DNA of 64,000 bases from Ahaetulla prasina (Eukaryota > Chordata > Lepidosauria > Squamata > Colubridae): positions 67,159,064-67,223,063 of the forward strand of contig NC_080542.1 of assembly GCF_028640845.1 (NCBI RefSeq). Direction: 5' to 3'. Below the pieces are notes generated by a model. The model had not been told where the DNA came from. It saw nothing but the letters and a program-made list of their open reading frames with translations, and did not search any database. The position numbers were made by a program, and so were the translations under genes. The stretch's first letter is position 1; every line of letters begins with the position of its first letter. This document shows, piece after piece, positions 62,951-64,000 of the stretch.

Positions 62951-64000
62951 TATAAGTAGAGGATTGTCTGATTTTCTACTGTATCTATTTGCAACAGTTC
63001 CTTTGCAAACTTCTCTTGCTTGGGGTCATCAGCTCACTTCTTGATATAAGAGTGGACATATTCATTTTCTGTTCTCTTTAAGAGAGAAGAGCTTGTCTTG
63101 AAGAATTTAATCATCTTTTTACAACTGCTACATTACAGACAGCTGTCAGGTAAAAGCAGAATGGAAAAGAACAGCCTCATTTCAGATATAATGTGTAATT
63201 CCAAATTAAGAGGGCTTAAGAGTTGGAAAGCAAGATTTAAATAAAGATATTGCATAATATTTTCTCACCCAGAGAAACAAGAATAACAGCTCTTTCAGAA
63301 CTATTTCCTTCCTGGAGTCTGACTACTATAGATTGCTGATCACAAATTCAAGCTATAATGTATAGTGACTTCTGAGATGTTAGCAATATTTATAATTTAA
63401 AATAAAACATTGGAAATAAGAGTTTATGACTTAAGTGGGATTCTGTAGATAAGCAGAAATTATATAAGATAAAAAATATCTAGAGTGCAACTAGGATTTA
63501 GTCTTTAAATTGATAGTGGGAAGAGGTAGAGATGGTACCTTATAGTAAGAAATGGAGATGATTTTTACTTCAGGAATAAATTATGTATTAATCATGGCTG
63601 GAAGGAATGATGCATATGGGAAATTAAAACTTGAAGAGGACAAAACACCAAGACGATTTCAATTTGAAATGTATTTATTAAAACATAATTAAAAATAGAA
63701 TTTGGGTGAGAATCTTCATCTGGAAATGGTAGGAAGAAGATGGTTTAAAAATTGTTCTAAACATATGAATCAGTCTAAACAAAGCAATAAGTAGGGATTT
63801 AATGATAGTATTGCAGGAAGGGGGAAATGCTTAATTGCATTTCAGTTAATTCATTTTTAAAACATTTGAAAATTATTTAACTAATATTTGATTTAAAGGA
63901 ATAAAATCTATTAGAATCCCCTTTTTGCTGTGTTCCAAACTTTTCAACAACATTCTGTAATTAATAATATTTCTTGATTATAATTATTAATTAAATTCCA
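62951..64000. other. AT-rich non-coding DNA, no gene seen
   Basis: No frame, RNA gene or named repeat can be supported up to the window end. Confidence 0.45.

Overview
This 64 kb window looks like intergenic DNA from a squamate reptile, most likely a snake. The basis is the repeat content: CR1 LINEs with ATTCT-type and AAATAA-type tails, tRNA-derived SINEs of the Sauria type, a GC-rich L2/CR1-group LINE ending in a conserved hairpin plus (TAAA)n, vertebrate Ty3/Gypsy elements, Penelope-like elements, hAT MITEs and a Tc1/mariner copy. The species call is an inference. I found no host exon, tRNA or rRNA gene, and no bacterial-style gene. All coding sequence I can support belongs to transposable elements, and almost all of it is broken.

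Layout. 1-4555: one L1 LINE on + cut into four pieces by a head-to-head pair of Penelope-like elements with an adjacent solo LTR, by a truncated L2-like LINE, and by a TIR DNA transposon. 4565-8160: Gypsy element A (+), decayed, hosting an L2-like fragment and a 135-bp hAT MITE with an exact 8-bp target duplication. 8161-19690: AT-rich DNA with old CR1, R4-like, SINE, hAT and Penelope pieces. 19757-24930: an L2-like LINE on - that took in an oppositely oriented copy of its own family, giving a roughly 2-kb-arm inverted repeat; a further copy lies at 25330-26175. 27753-32072: Gypsy element B (-), the best preserved element, with a 1047-codon open pol, a gag broken only by TGA codons, a tRNA-Ser type primer site and one LTR. 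33877-39790: a SINE with perfect 12-bp duplications, plus two RTE-type LINE remnants. 39806-43760: an internally deleted endogenous retrovirus with a tRNA-Lys type primer site. 45474-49819: a second hAT MITE and a Tc1-like transposon carrying a nested element. 50039-52409: Gypsy element C (-), an internally deleted provirus-like copy with both LTRs and a perfect 5-bp target duplication. 52986-58693: two CR1 LINEs, the second holding a hAT MITE which itself holds a SINE tail. 60250-62950: a 1.6-kb hAT-like element and a Tigger/pogo-type transposase relic.

The elements do not form a pathway; the window is a record of layered insertion. The order is readable: L1, Gypsy A, the CR1 copies and the Tigger relic are hosts for later insertions, while the L2-like LINE, Gypsy B and the hAT MITEs look younger (higher GC or CpG, intact termini, short or exact target duplications). 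The most notable structures are the self-nested LINE palindrome, the Penelope head-to-head pairs with a hammerhead-like core, and three Gypsy elements caught at different stages of decay.
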